DNA from: Thermoplasmatales archaeon ex4484_36
GTDB taxonomy: Archaea; Thermoplasmatota; Penumbrarchaeia; Penumbrarchaeales; EX4484-36
Length of the DNA stretch: 7,089 nucleotides
Direction: 5' to 3'
NCBI GenBank assembly: GCA_002254765.1
Contig: NJDV01000033.1
Span: 1-7,089 of the forward strand
This document shows, piece by piece, positions 6,445 through 7,089 of the stretch. The notes under the pieces are model-generated. The model had not been told where the DNA came from. It searched no databases and was given only the letters and a program-made list of their open reading frames with translations. Each line of letters starts with the position of its first letter. Position 1 is the stretch's first letter. The position numbers were made by a program, and so were the translations under genes.

Positions 6445-6483
6445 CTGCCCTTCTGTGAGGCGGCCGATGTCCCCACAGGGCAG
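6445..6483. other. GC-rich hairpin in the divergent control region
   Basis: CTGCCCT (6445-6451) is the exact reverse complement of AGGGCAG (6477-6483). Inside, GTG (6455-6457) pairs with CAC (6474-6476), and after one mismatch GG (6459-6460) pairs with CC (6471-6472), leaving a 10-nt loop. It ends 33 nt before the rightward ATG. It could be a leader structure, a DNA operator, or chance in GC-rich sequence. Confidence 0.4.
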
Positions 6484-6515
6484 TCCATAAGCACTCTTGA
6501 GAAAACATTTTAAAG

Positions 6516-7057
6516 ATGATTAAACAATTAGCCTTCATGATGTTATCCTCCCCGATCCCACTCCTCTTTATGTGTTTGCCCTTGTTTGTAATCGTGCGGG
6601 TGGTTATGGCCCTTATAATCCAGCGCTGGCCGTGGGCGGTTGCAGGCCTTCTCGGAGGGCTCCTAGCTCTTCTGATATGGCTCACGGTGAACAAGGAGAT
6701 CCCTCACACTGGAAGGATTCCCTCAAAACCCATTCCGCAATACCAGCATACTCTACCGCAGTACCCATACCCCAGTCCCTACTACACTCCGTCTCCCTAT
6801 CACTACCCGTACCCGACGGGACATCCCACATCCGGAAGGCCCGTCCAGGGCTACACTACCAGTATCCAACGGGGCATCCCACATCCGGAAGGCCCGTCCA
6901 GGGCTACCCACCAGAGGGCGGATGGGGGCAGGCAGGGTATAGATATCCCCCGAGCTATTACTATCAGCCCAAGCATCCCCCCGCTAGAAGGGAGATGAAG
7001 CGGCAAAGTGAACAGAGCAGTGGAGGGGCACGGTCGCATAAGGAAGAAAAAATTTAA
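6516..7057 (+). pseudogene. Small membrane protein with Pro/Tyr-rich tail, frame broken by one missing base at about 6854
   Basis: I do not recognise a family. The frame from ATG 6516 encodes two hydrophobic segments (about residues 8-34, including LLFMCLPLFVIVRVVMALII, and 39-57, AVAGLLGGLLALLIWLTV), then a tail rich in Pro, Tyr and His. After the first copy of the repeat HYPYPTGHPTSGRPVQGY (6801-6854) the frame slips and would end at 6998. The second copy, HYQYPTGHPTSGRPVQGY, is read in another frame that continues PPEGGWGQAGYRYPP to TAA at 7055-7057, ending in a charged tail (RREMKRQSEQ, KEEKI). Restoring one C (TAC-CAC in place of TACAC near 6853-6856) joins both parts into a 180-residue protein. 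Three of the four base differences between the copies are silent in these two frames, so both were coding until recently, or the base is a sequencing error. The gene is divergent from the large regulator and may be its target. Confidence 0.7.
6801..6907 (+). repeat. Degenerate 54-bp coding tandem repeat with one base lost (observed period 53)
   Basis: Copies at 6801-6853 and 6854-6906 match at 49 of 53 positions, and the last 33 bases of each (through the shared C) are identical. The differences fall at the first third of the unit. In coding terms they are Pro to Gln once and three silent changes. Confidence 0.93.
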
Positions 7058-7089
7058 GTGGGGGCACTCTCTACTCCTTTCAAGGTGAA
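7047..7089 (+). promoter_or_regulatory. Possible promoter and leader of a gene beyond the right edge
   Basis: GAAAAAATTTAAG at 7047-7059 is TATA-like and overlaps the stop of the Pro/Tyr-rich gene. The last bases, CAAGGTGAA, resemble a ribosome site. Together they suggest a separate rightward gene starting just outside the window. Confidence 0.3.

Noticed and set aside
6347..6694. A 116-codon N-terminal extension of the large regulator frame
   Set aside because: It lacks protein-like features, crosses the AT-rich promoter region, overlaps the divergent membrane-protein gene and would bury a clear signal peptide.
1..7089. CRISPR arrays, tRNA or rRNA genes, insertion sequences
   Set aside because: I saw no regularly spaced repeats with spacers, no cloverleaf or rRNA-like stretch, and no transposase motif or terminal inverted repeats.

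Overview
The window looks like a chromosomal segment of an archaeon, most likely a Thermoplasmata-type euryarchaeon, though that lineage is an inference. The supporting signs are archaeal-style separate large and small subunits of an isopropylmalate/homoaconitate dehydratase, purine-rich GGTG/AGGAG ribosome sites, heavy use of AGA/AGG and ATA codons, AT-rich TATA-like boxes, and a very large secreted-type protein. That protein carries Asp-rich (DxDGDG) repeats, many N-x-S/T sequons, one membrane anchor region and two C-terminal winged helices, an architecture I associate with Thermoplasmata and related archaea.

Layout from left to right. (1) Positions 1-460, minus strand: the 5' part of an unrecognised gene running off the left edge, interrupted by an exact 80-bp tandem duplication. 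Just upstream is a possible 23-codon hydrophobic mini-ORF (475-546). (2) Positions 461-800: a divergent intergenic region with TATA-like boxes and a leucine-rich upstream ORF. (3) Positions 801-2048 and 2050-2616, plus strand: a tightly coupled two-gene operon for the large and small subunits of an aconitase-superfamily dehydratase of the LeuC/LeuD (HacA/HacB) type, with atypical active-site and specificity-loop residues. (4) Positions 2570-6346, minus strand: a 1258-residue membrane-tethered putative transcription regulator. Its 3' end overlaps the 3' end of the small-subunit gene by 47 bp. (5) Positions 6347-6515: a divergent control region with AT-rich boxes and a GC-rich hairpin. (6) Positions 6516-7057, plus strand: a small two-helix membrane protein with a Pro/Tyr-rich tail. 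Its reading frame is broken by one missing base inside a duplicated 18-codon repeat. A TATA-like box at the right edge probably serves the next gene.

How the parts may work together. The dehydratase pair is metabolic (branched-chain or related 2-oxoacid chain elongation) and has no visible link to the rest. The most notable element is the large regulator: its layout of signal peptide, extracellular sensor domains, acidic repeats, membrane segment and cytoplasmic double winged helix would let an outside signal reach DNA in a single polypeptide. It shares a divergent promoter region with the Pro/Tyr-rich membrane protein gene, which makes that neighbour (and itself) a natural candidate target. 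This is inference from layout.

Two genes in the window, and possibly a third junction, are each out of frame by what looks like one missing base. Sequencing or assembly error must be separated from true gene decay before biology is read into them.
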